DNA from: Enterobacter chuandaensis
GTDB taxonomy: Bacteria; Pseudomonadota; Gammaproteobacteria; Enterobacterales; Enterobacteriaceae
NCBI RefSeq assembly: GCF_003594915.1
Contig: NZ_QZCS01000001.1
Span: 124,001-188,000, forward strand
Direction: 5' to 3'
DNA length: 64,000 nucleotides
In this document: positions 57,170-64,000 of the stretch, one piece after another
How positions within the stretch are numbered: the first letter of the stretch is position 1
Layout of the letters: each line of letters starts with the position of its first letter
Made by a program: the position numbers and the translations under genes
Notes under the pieces: model-generated
Told to the model about the DNA's origin: nothing
Databases searched by the model: none
Seen by the model: the letters and a program-made list of their open reading frames with translations, nothing else

Positions 57170-57941
57170 GCGCTATTGTGCAGAGAACATTTTCTTTCAC
57201 GCCGGACAACGGACGCTGATCGACGACGTTTCGCTTACCCTGTCTCAGGGTGAGCTGGTCGCGCTGATTGGCCCCAACGGTGCCGGAAAATCGACATTAT
57301 TGCGGCTGCTCACTGGCTATCTCAAACCGGCAAGCGGGCGGTGCACTCTGGCAGGTACGCCGCTTGCGGCCTGGCCGCCGAATACCCTCGCCCGCTACCG
57401 GGCGGTGATGCGCCAGAATACACAGCCAGGGTTCGACTGGCCGGTGGAAGCGGTGGTCGGAATGGGTCGTGCCCCGTGGACTCGTATCCCTGAAGCGTCG
57501 GTGGTTGAGGAGGTCATGGCAATTACCGGCTGTTTACCGCTGGCGGGCAGGCAGTACGCGGCGCTCTCCGGTGGCGAGCAGCAGCGGATACAGCTCGCCC
57601 GCGCGCTGGCCCAGCTCTGGTGCGACGGCGCTCCGCGCGGCTGGCTGTTTCTTGATGAACCCACCTCCGCGCTGGATCTCTATCACCAGCAGCACCTGCT
57701 GCGCCTGCTGAAATCCCTGACCCGCCGGGGTCATCTTCACGTCTGCGTGGTACTGCACGATCTGAATCTGGCGTCACTGTGGGCGGATCGTATCCTGCTA
57801 CTGCATGACGGCAGACTGGTCTCCCGGGGTGCACCGGAAGATGTATTGCAGGCCGGGGAGGTGGCACGCTGGTACGGCGCGCAGGTGCTCGTCGGCAGCC
57901 ACCCGGCTCACCCCGTGCCGCAGGTGTTTCTTGCGCCCTAG
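57162..57941 (+). CDS. hmuV: heme ABC ATPase HmuV
   Basis: A 259-residue ATPase. Walker [10 protein letters not shown], signature [15 protein letters not shown], Walker [12 protein letters not shown] and switch His VLHDLN. It ends in a TAG that shares the palindrome CTAG with the convergent selO stop. Confidence 0.95.
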   Translation: MAERYCAENIFFHAGQRTLIDDVSLTLSQGELVALIGPNGAGKSTLLRLLTGYLKPASGRCTLAGTPLAAWPPNTLARYRAVMRQNTQPGFDWPVEAVVGMGRAPWTRIPEASVVEEVMAITGCLPLAGRQYAALSGGEQQRIQLARALAQLWCDGAPRGWLFLDEPTSALDLYHQQHLLRLLKSLTRRGHLHVCVVLHDLNLASLWADRILLLHDGRLVSRGAPEDVLQAGEVARWYGAQVLVGSHPAHPVPQVFLAP

Positions 57942-59380
57942 CTTGAGCAGCTGACCTCCAGCCGCTTGCCCCAGTCCGGCGGGCGGCTGACATAGTCATC
58001 ATCCCGGTCGGCAAACGGCGTGCGCAGCGCCAGGTGCAGGCGGTGTAACTCGTCGTACTCCCCCTGCTCTGCCTGCTCAATCGCCCGCTGCGCCAGCCAG
58101 TTGCGCAACACCATCACCGGGTTCGTCGCGTTCATCTGCATCTGCCGCGCGGTGTCGTCTACCTGCTCCTGCTGCAGCCGCGAGCGGTAACCTGCAAACC
58201 AGTCGTCAAACGCCTGACGGTCGATAAACTCGTCGCGCAGCGGAGAGGCGGCGCTGTGCTGCTCCGTCTGGCCCAGCATCCGGAAAGTGCGGGTATAGTC
58301 GCTTCCCTCACGCGCCATCAGGGCAAACAGGCCGTTGAGGATGTCATTATCGCCTTTCTCCTGAGTCGTCAGCCCCAGCTTATTGCGCATCAGCGTGCCG
58401 TATTCCCGCAGCAAAATGTCCTGATAGCTGTCGAGCGCGTCATTCAGGGCATCGACGTCGATAAACGGCGACAAAGTTTGCGCAAGACGCTGCAGGTTCC
58501 ACAGCCCAACCGCAGGCTGATTGTCAAAGCTGTAACGCCCCTGATAGTCGGAGTGGTTGCAGATGTACCCCGGCTGATAATCATCGAGGAAACCAAACGG
58601 ACCGTAATCAAAGGTCAGGCCGAGGATCGACATGTTATCCGTGTTCATTACGCCATGAGCAAAGCCTACCGTTTGCCAGCGCGCAATCATCGTGGCGGTA
58701 CGGGCAACCACGTCACGGAACCAGAGAACGTATTTATCCGCCTCATCCTGCAGGTGCGCCCAGTGGTGGCGAATGGCGAAGTCGGCGAGCTGGCGAACCT
58801 TGTCCGGCTCGCGGCGATAGTAAAAGTGCTCAAAATGTCCAAAGCGCAGATGGCTTTGCGCAATGCGCATCAGCATCGCCCCTTTTTCTACCGTTTCGCG
58901 CACAACCGGCGTGTCGCTGGTGACGATCGACAGCGCGCGCGTAGTAGGAATGCCCAGCGCATGCATCGCTTCGGATGCCAGGCTCTCGCGAAGAGTTGAA
59001 CGCAGCACCGCGCGCCCGTCGCCCATGCGTGAATAAGGGGTAAGACCCGCGCCTTTCAGGTGCCAGTCAACCGTCTCCCCGTTGGGAAGCCGCTGTTCGC
59101 CGAGCAGGATCCCCCTGCCGTCGCCCAGCTGTCCCGCCCAGACGCCAAACTGGTGTCCGCTATAGACCTGAGCCAGAGGCTGCATACCGGCGAGAAGCGT
59201 TTCACCTCCCCAGACGCCAGCGCTCTCAGAACGCTGAAACAGGTCGGGTGGAATGGCCAGTTCTTCGGCCAGCAAATCGTTATGCCAGATAAGACGTGAA
59301 TTATGTAACGGTGTTGGTTTGAGTGCGGTATAAAAGCCGGGCAACTCGTCATGCCAGTGAGCAGTAAAAGACAGGGTCAT
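57938..59380 (-). CDS. selO: protein adenylyltransferase SelO (YdiU)
   Basis: A 480-residue pseudokinase that in E. coli transfers AMP to proteins (AMPylation) in redox stress. The glycine-rich and lysine region [17 protein letters not shown] ... WHLKGAG and [14 protein letters not shown] are typical. It ends SCSS with the conserved C-terminal cysteine. The start [10 protein letters not shown] has AGGAGG; the 63-residue upstream frame is rejected. Confidence 0.95.
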   Translation of the reverse strand: MTLSFTAHWHDELPGFYTALKPTPLHNSRLIWHNDLLAEELAIPPDLFQRSESAGVWGGETLLAGMQPLAQVYSGHQFGVWAGQLGDGRGILLGEQRLPNGETVDWHLKGAGLTPYSRMGDGRAVLRSTLRESLASEAMHALGIPTTRALSIVTSDTPVVRETVEKGAMLMRIAQSHLRFGHFEHFYYRREPDKVRQLADFAIRHHWAHLQDEADKYVLWFRDVVARTATMIARWQTVGFAHGVMNTDNMSILGLTFDYGPFGFLDDYQPGYICNHSDYQGRYSFDNQPAVGLWNLQRLAQTLSPFIDVDALNDALDSYQDILLREYGTLMRNKLGLTTQEKGDNDILNGLFALMAREGSDYTRTFRMLGQTEQHSAASPLRDEFIDRQAFDDWFAGYRSRLQQEQVDDTARQMQMNATNPVMVLRNWLAQRAIEQAEQGEYDELHRLHLALRTPFADRDDDYVSRPPDWGKRLEVSCSS

Positions 59381-59441
59381 AAGTCCTCCTGCTTTTAGTG
59401 TAGAGGGTTTACCCGGACTTAAACACGGGCGAAAGGCAGGG

Positions 59442-60158
59442 TTATCGCTGCTGAACCAGCGTGGTAACGTGCTCCGCAGACACGGCAGGCCAGAGCGCGC
59501 CCTGCATGGCGCCAAAATTGAAGGACAGAACGCGCTGCAGCAGACCGTGGTCGTCGATGCCGGAGACAATCACCGACTGGCAGTGCGGCGTTATTTGCCA
59601 GAGGATAGCGCGCATAAAAGGCTCAAAAGAGAGCTCAGAGGCGCGCTGCTGGATGAACCCTTTATCAAGAATGACCCGTTTAAATAATCCATCATAAACC
59701 GCTTTGAGCGATGCGGCGCCTGCACCAAAGTTTGCCAGGACCAGCGGGAAATGGATTGCCATTCTCGCCAGTTGCAGATCGTCCTTTCCGTTATTTAAAC
59801 TTGGATAGTTCTCATTAACAGTAAACTCAAGAAATGGATAACGCTCAAGGATTGAAACAGCGTTCCCATTACTTAATAAAAACTCAACTATTGCAGGTGT
59901 AATATTGATCCATGCAATTAACTGATGCTGAATAAAAAACAGTTTGCAGGTATCAAGCAATTGCAGTTTTTCGTTAAACAGCGCTAACTCTTCCTCCGCT
60001 GAAAGCCGGGGGATAACGAGCTCAGTGGGGATCCTCACATCGGTACCGACGCCAGTAAAGTTAACCAGTATTTCTAAACCTTTTAGCTCACCGGCGCTAT
60101 TACGTGCAGGCAGGAGCATCAGTTCAGACTGGTAAGCATTATCTAGCGTAATAATCAT
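59442..60158 (-). CDS. ydiV: anti-FlhDC factor YdiV (RflP)
   Basis: A 238-residue degenerate EAL-domain protein, close to E. coli YdiV (237). The EAL signature reads ELV (PTELVIPRL) and the metal-binding residues are not intact, so it should not cut c-di-GMP. In E. coli and Salmonella YdiV binds FlhD and blocks flagellar gene activation. Downstream of it is selO on the same strand. Confidence 0.85.
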   Translation of the reverse strand: MIITLDNAYQSELMLLPARNSAGELKGLEILVNFTGVGTDVRIPTELVIPRLSAEEELALFNEKLQLLDTCKLFFIQHQLIAWINITPAIVEFLLSNGNAVSILERYPFLEFTVNENYPSLNNGKDDLQLARMAIHFPLVLANFGAGAASLKAVYDGLFKRVILDKGFIQQRASELSFEPFMRAILWQITPHCQSVIVSGIDDHGLLQRVLSFNFGAMQGALWPAVSAEHVTTLVQQR

Positions 60159-60395
60159 TGCACTCGCCCCGCATTAAAGATGAGAGAGGACATCCTGGAG
60201 CAATTGCTGACACAATTCCACTGTCTTGATTTTAATAAGTTTAATTTCATTAGTTCCGTATTAATTTTCAGATTTATCCCTGAATCTAAAATAATCTTAT
60301 CCTGGTTACCGAATAATAGCCAGTTTTAGATAAAACAGACACATAAGGACGTCGCTAATTTTAGGTAAATTTAACTTTAATCAGCTTAATTGAGA
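60159..60395. other. AT-rich gap upstream of ydiV
   Basis: This stretch holds no gene. It likely contains the ydiV promoter; no recognised operator was found. Confidence 0.4.
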
Positions 60396-60427
60396 AAAAA
60401 ACGGCATGGTTTAATAGTTACCATGCC
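60396..60427 (-). terminator. nlpC terminator
   Basis: On the minus strand GGCATGGT/ACCATGCC forms an 8-bp stem with a nine-base loop followed by G and a T run, 25 bases after the nlpC stop. Confidence 0.88.
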
Positions 60428-60451
60428 AACATAAAAGACGTGTGCGGCAGA

Positions 60452-60916
60452 CTAAATACGTCGTGCCTGCCAGAAATTTTTACGCCAGTACACATTATCA
60501 AGAGAAGAGCGCATCACCCCCCGGCTTGTCGAGGCATGAATAAACTGGTTGTCCGTATCATAAATGCCAACATGAAGGCCGCTTTCACCCGAGCCGGTTT
60601 TGAAAAACACCAGGTCTCCGGGCAGCAAATCGTCTTTATCAATTTCTGTGCCGATTTCCGCCTGCTTGCGCGTTTCTCGCGGCAACTTTAAATCGAACTT
60701 GTCGCGAAACGTCATCAGGACAAAACCTGAGCAGTCCACGCCGCCGCGGCTCATGCCGCCGTAGCGATAAGGCGTGCCGCGCCAGTTGCTCAGCTGATCG
60801 TTAAGGCTGGCAATGACGGTGATAGAATCTGAAAGCCGTGGGTTGGGCGGCGGTGCACGATGGCTACTGCATCCTGCAAGAAAGAGTGCCGCTGTCAGGA
60901 GAAACCAGAATCGCAT
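60452..60916 (-). CDS. nlpC: NlpC/P60 lipoprotein
   Basis: A 154-residue lipoprotein. Lipobox LAGC (Cys15), NlpC/P60 domain with catalytic Cys in GVDCSGFV, His in GLHVGIYD, and a polar third residue. It is predicted to cut peptidoglycan or related peptides at the outer membrane. Downstream of btuD as in E. coli. Confidence 0.95.
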   Translation of the reverse strand: MRFWFLLTAALFLAGCSSHRAPPPNPRLSDSITVIASLNDQLSNWRGTPYRYGGMSRGGVDCSGFVLMTFRDKFDLKLPRETRKQAEIGTEIDKDDLLPGDLVFFKTGSGESGLHVGIYDTDNQFIHASTSRGVMRSSLDNVYWRKNFWQARRI

Positions 60917-60990
60917 TTTCAGACGAATCCTCTGCTTTTATTGTTCTTTCGGTAATTTAGCGTGCAATCGTGCTAACAGGCAAGAAACGG

Positions 60991-61746
60991 TTACTCTTGT
61001 CCGGTAGAAATCAGCATCTTATGTCCCTCTATATCCAGCCTGCGGAACGCCATATTGTAGGCGCGGGCAAGATTCGGCGGCGTAAGAACCTGCTCCCGCG
61101 TACCGCTGGCGATCATCCTGCCGTGCGACAGTAGCCACACCCGGTGGGCGTGACGCAACGTATGGTTCAGGTCATGGCTGCTCATGACCACGGCAATGCC
61201 TGCCCGGCTCAGCGCGCTTAACAAATTATCCAGCGCCGCCTGCTGGGCGACATCCAGACCGTTCATCGGTTCATCCAGCAGCAGCATTCGCCCGTGAGGA
61301 TTGCCTGCGGGGTGGATCTGCAGAACAACCGCCGCCAGACGCACCCGCTGCCATTCACCACCGGAAAGCTGGCTGGCGTGCCGGGAGAGTTTATCTTCCA
61401 GCCCTAATGCCGCAGCCACCTCAGCAAGCAGCGCCGTATTCTGTTTGTCGTGCAGGTGCAGCATCAGATAATGCCAGACCGGCATCGCAAAAGGGGGGAC
61501 CTGCTGCTGAACAAGATAGCTGCGCCGGTGGGCCAGCGAGGCGGGTGACCAGTCAGCAAGGTTATGCTCAAGCAGGACGATCTGCCCTTCCCCGGTCGTC
61601 AGGCCCGCCATGCGCGCCAGCAGCGTGCTTTTTCCGGCACCGTTGGGCCCCACCAGATGGAGGATTTCGCCCGTACTGATGGCGCAGGTGATCGGCTCAA
61701 GACGCCCCTTCTCGGCGACGTCCGTGAGCTGCATCAGCAGTGACAT
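60991..61746 (-). CDS. btuD: vitamin B12 ABC ATPase BtuD
   Basis: A 251-residue ATPase: Walker [10 protein letters not shown], signature [14 protein letters not shown], Walker [12 protein letters not shown] and switch His SSHDLN. It powers cobalamin import with BtuC and BtuF. It overlaps btuE by one base. Confidence 0.95.
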   Translation of the reverse strand: MSLLMQLTDVAEKGRLEPITCAISTGEILHLVGPNGAGKSTLLARMAGLTTGEGQIVLLEHNLADWSPASLAHRRSYLVQQQVPPFAMPVWHYLMLHLHDKQNTALLAEVAAALGLEDKLSRHASQLSGGEWQRVRLAAVVLQIHPAGNPHGRMLLLDEPMNGLDVAQQAALDNLLSALSRAGIAVVMSSHDLNHTLRHAHRVWLLSHGRMIASGTREQVLTPPNLARAYNMAFRRLDIEGHKMLISTGQE

Positions 61747-62297
61747 TATTTCGCCAGCGCCAGCTTGATAGATTCCATAACAATCGGATCTTCAGGCGTC
61801 ATATCCGGGGAAAAACGCTGAACGACCTGGCCGTCGCGGCCAATCAGGAATTTTTCGAAGTTCCACAAAATGTCGTCCGGATAAAGCGGCGCGCGGCCTT
61901 TGCTGGCCATACGTTCGTAAAAACCGCTTCCTTCCGGCGCAACGGCCTTCGGCGCGGCGGCAATCAGCTTCGCATACAGCGGGTGGCGGTCTTCACCGTT
62001 GACATCAATTTTGCTGAACATCGGGAACGTCACGCCATAGGTGGTGCTGCAGAAGGTTTTGATCTCTTCTTCGCTGCCCGGCTCCTGGCCCAGGAACTGG
62101 TTGCACGGGAAGCCCAGCACGGTAAAACCGTCTTTTTCCCAGGCCTTCTGAATGTTTTCCAGCTGCTCGTACTGCGGCGTCAGGCCGCATTTAGAGGCCA
62201 CGTTTACGATGAGCAGCACGTTGCCTTTGTAGCCTTCCAGCGTAGTGTTATCGCCATCAATGGTGGTCACTTCAGTATTCAGGATGTCTGACTGCAT
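61746..62297 (-). CDS. btuE: glutathione peroxidase BtuE
   Basis: A 183-residue thiol peroxidase. The active-site Cys is in [15 protein letters not shown] and WNFEKFLI is typical of the family. It is encoded in the btuCED operon but is not needed for B12 transport. Length matches E. coli. Confidence 0.95.
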   Translation of the reverse strand: MQSDILNTEVTTIDGDNTTLEGYKGNVLLIVNVASKCGLTPQYEQLENIQKAWEKDGFTVLGFPCNQFLGQEPGSEEEIKTFCSTTYGVTFPMFSKIDVNGEDRHPLYAKLIAAAPKAVAPEGSGFYERMASKGRAPLYPDDILWNFEKFLIGRDGQVVQRFSPDMTPEDPIVMESIKLALAK

Positions 62298-62331
62298 AGC
62301 ATTCCCTCAGGTTGTTTTACGGCTAGTTGAT

Positions 62332-63312
62332 TTAACGTCCGGCTTTTAATAGTAGCCAGATAAAGACCGGCGCGCCCAGCGTGGCGGTCACCACGCCGAT
62401 GGGCAACTCTGCGGCCGTCAGGGCAAGCCGGGCGATGATATCGGCCACCAGCAGCGTAACCGCCCCGGCAACGGCCGAAGCCGGAAGCAAGGTTCGGTGG
62501 TCCGTAAAACCGCACAGGCGCAGCATATGCGGGATAACCAGCCCGATAAAGCCAATCGCCCCCGCCAGGGCCACGCTGACGCCGACCAGCCAGCCAATGG
62601 CAATCACCAGCACATTACGCCAGAATCCAATCGGCATGCCGAGCTGACGGGCAGAGATTTCCCCCAGCGCGAGCATGTTCAGCGGCTGCGCCTGCAGGGC
62701 TGTCCATAAGATGACGGGAACCAGAAGCGCCATCAGCCAGCCCTGGTGCCAGTCAACGCCACCAAAGCCTCCCATCATCCAGTACATCAGCTGGCGCAGG
62801 TCAAAAGAGGTCGAGAAGTACATCGCCCAGGTCATCAGCGCGCTACAGATGATCCCCAGCGCCACCCCGGCCAGCAGCAGCCGGCTGGTCGACAGGTGCC
62901 GTCTGGCGAAGCGCAGGAGGATCAGCGTGATCAGCAGTGCGCCGAGAATGGCGCTCAGGCTAATTCCCCAACCAGAGAGCTCTCCCCCGCCCAGCATCAC
63001 CGCCGCAATCAGCCCGACGCCTGCACCGTTCGAAACCCCGAGAAGCCCGGGCTCCGCCAGCGGATTTTCAAACAGCGCCTGCATAATGGCACCCGACAGT
63101 GCCAGCGCAGCGCCGACCAGGATCACCGCAACGGTGCGCGGCAGACGAATTTGCCAGACGAAAAGCTGCCCGTCGGGGCCGAGCCAGCTTTCAGGCCCGA
63201 TCCAGCTGTCACCCGCGCAGAGACTCACGCCTGCGGCGAGAATGAGCAGCAGCACCAGCAAAAGCAGGCGACGCCGGTCGGAACGGTGCTGGCGATGAGC
63301 ATAATCAAGCAT
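62332..63312 (-). CDS. btuC: vitamin B12 ABC permease BtuC
   Basis: A 326-residue FecCD permease with ten transmembrane helices. [41 protein letters not shown] and [16 protein letters not shown] are family motifs. First gene of btuC-btuE-btuD. It is a paralogue of hmuU in this window. Confidence 0.95.
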   Translation of the reverse strand: MLDYAHRQHRSDRRRLLLLVLLLILAAGVSLCAGDSWIGPESWLGPDGQLFVWQIRLPRTVAVILVGAALALSGAIMQALFENPLAEPGLLGVSNGAGVGLIAAVMLGGGELSGWGISLSAILGALLITLILLRFARRHLSTSRLLLAGVALGIICSALMTWAMYFSTSFDLRQLMYWMMGGFGGVDWHQGWLMALLVPVILWTALQAQPLNMLALGEISARQLGMPIGFWRNVLVIAIGWLVGVSVALAGAIGFIGLVIPHMLRLCGFTDHRTLLPASAVAGAVTLLVADIIARLALTAAELPIGVVTATLGAPVFIWLLLKAGR

Positions 63313-63376
63313 GTGTACGGTTTGTTAGCGAGTGATGTAATTGATTTTACGGCGGGTTTGCCGGAGAGCGCAAAGA

Positions 63377-63403
63377 AAAAAGGCCGCGTGGGCGGCCTTT
63401 TTA
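63377..63403. terminator. ihfA terminator
   Basis: AAAAAGGCCGC/GCGGCCTTTTT with loop GTGG, T-rich on both strands, 12 bases after the ihfA stop. Confidence 0.92.
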
Positions 63404-63414
63404 GTTAGTTCATA

Positions 63415-63714
63415 TTACTCTGCTTTGGGCGTTGCGTTTTCGACACGGCTTTTTAACTTCTGGCCGGGTCTGAAGGTCACCACGCGGCGGGCTGTAATGG
63501 GAATATCTTCCCCCGTCTTCGGGTTACGGCCCGGACGTTGGTTTTTGTCTCGCAAATCAAAATTGCCAAAACCGGAGAGTTTTACCTGCTCACCATTTTC
63601 CAGAGCACGACGGATCTCTTCGAAAAACAGCTCTACCAGCTCTTTGGCATCCCGTTTGCTAAGCCCAAGCTTATCAAACAGATATTCTGACATTTCAGCT
63701 TTTGTAAGCGCCAT
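63415..63714 (-). CDS. ihfA: integration host factor alpha
   Basis: A 99-residue DNA-bending protein, nearly identical to E. coli IhfA ([20 protein letters not shown]). [20 protein letters not shown] is the DNA-binding arm. It forms a heterodimer with IhfB. It begins four bases after the pheT stop. Confidence 0.98.
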   Translation of the reverse strand: MALTKAEMSEYLFDKLGLSKRDAKELVELFFEEIRRALENGEQVKLSGFGNFDLRDKNQRPGRNPKTGEDIPITARRVVTFRPGQKLKSRVENATPKAE

Positions 63715-63718
63715 AGGT

Positions 63719-64000
<282 letters not shown>

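Noticed and set aside
59381..59569. 63-residue N-terminal extension of SelO
   Set aside because: The ATG at 59380 has a strong AGGAGG site and matches the family start; the extension is unlike any SelO.

Overview
The window is chromosomal DNA of an Enterobacteriaceae species, most like Enterobacter, Lelliottia or Leclercia. The gene order pykF-lpp-ldtE-sufEDSCBA ... ydiH-menI-ydiJ-ydiK-rprA ... ppsA/ppsR-aroH-hemP ... ydiU-ydiV-nlpC-btuDEC-ihfA-pheT is the E. coli/Salmonella backbone. Modules not found at these places in E. coli are inserted between the backbone blocks. No tRNA, rRNA, CRISPR array, transposase, integrase or prophage gene was recognised.

1-11.6 kb is accessory. It holds a degenerate metallo-beta-lactamase-fold protein, a small acidic protein, a minus-strand block made of a secreted DUF1996 protein, a FixL/FixJ-type sensor-regulator pair and an HbpS/GlcG-like secreted protein, two overlapping micro-ORFs, a polar amino-acid ABC importer, fumD, and a second methionine-type ABC importer (MetNIQ paralogue). 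12.0-14.5 kb, divergent from that importer, is the reverse transsulfuration operon mtcB-mtcC (methionine to cysteine), with a candidate MetJ operator between them.

14.5-23.6 kb is backbone: pykF (candidate Cra site), lpp, ldtE and the Fur-controlled sufABCDSE iron-sulfur operon. 23.9-37.7 kb is an insertion relative to E. coli, where sufA and ydiH are close together. It carries the blue-light module bluR-bluF with the divergent connector genes ycgZ-ymgA-ariR, a cysteine-for-selenocysteine FdhF formate dehydrogenase behind a sigma-54 promoter with a repeat-type upstream activator site, a chaperone-usher fimbrial operon with a LuxR-type regulator, and two tandem IprA-like regulators. Three copies of the palindrome GTCTA-N4-TAGAC lie between the fimbrial operon and those regulators.

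37.7-43.1 kb is backbone again: ydiH, menI, ydiJ (PurR box), ydiK, a REP element and the sRNA RprA. A GPH-family sugar symporter and a GH3 glycosidase (43.1-46.9 kb) follow. Then come ppsA and ppsR (divergent, candidate Cra site) and aroH, whose TrpR operator overlaps the ppsR stop codon.

52.0-57.9 kb is a complete Fur-controlled heme uptake locus, hemP-hmuRSTUV, at the place where E. coli K-12 keeps only hemP (ydiE). 57.9-64 kb holds selO (ydiU), ydiV, nlpC, btuD, btuE, btuC, ihfA and the 3' end of pheT, which runs off the window. The most interesting unexplained signals are the triple GTCTA-N4-TAGAC operator, the Cys-FdhF promoter architecture, the 12-bp-arm inverted repeat before ycgZ, and the HbpS-like/sensor/regulator neighbourhood.
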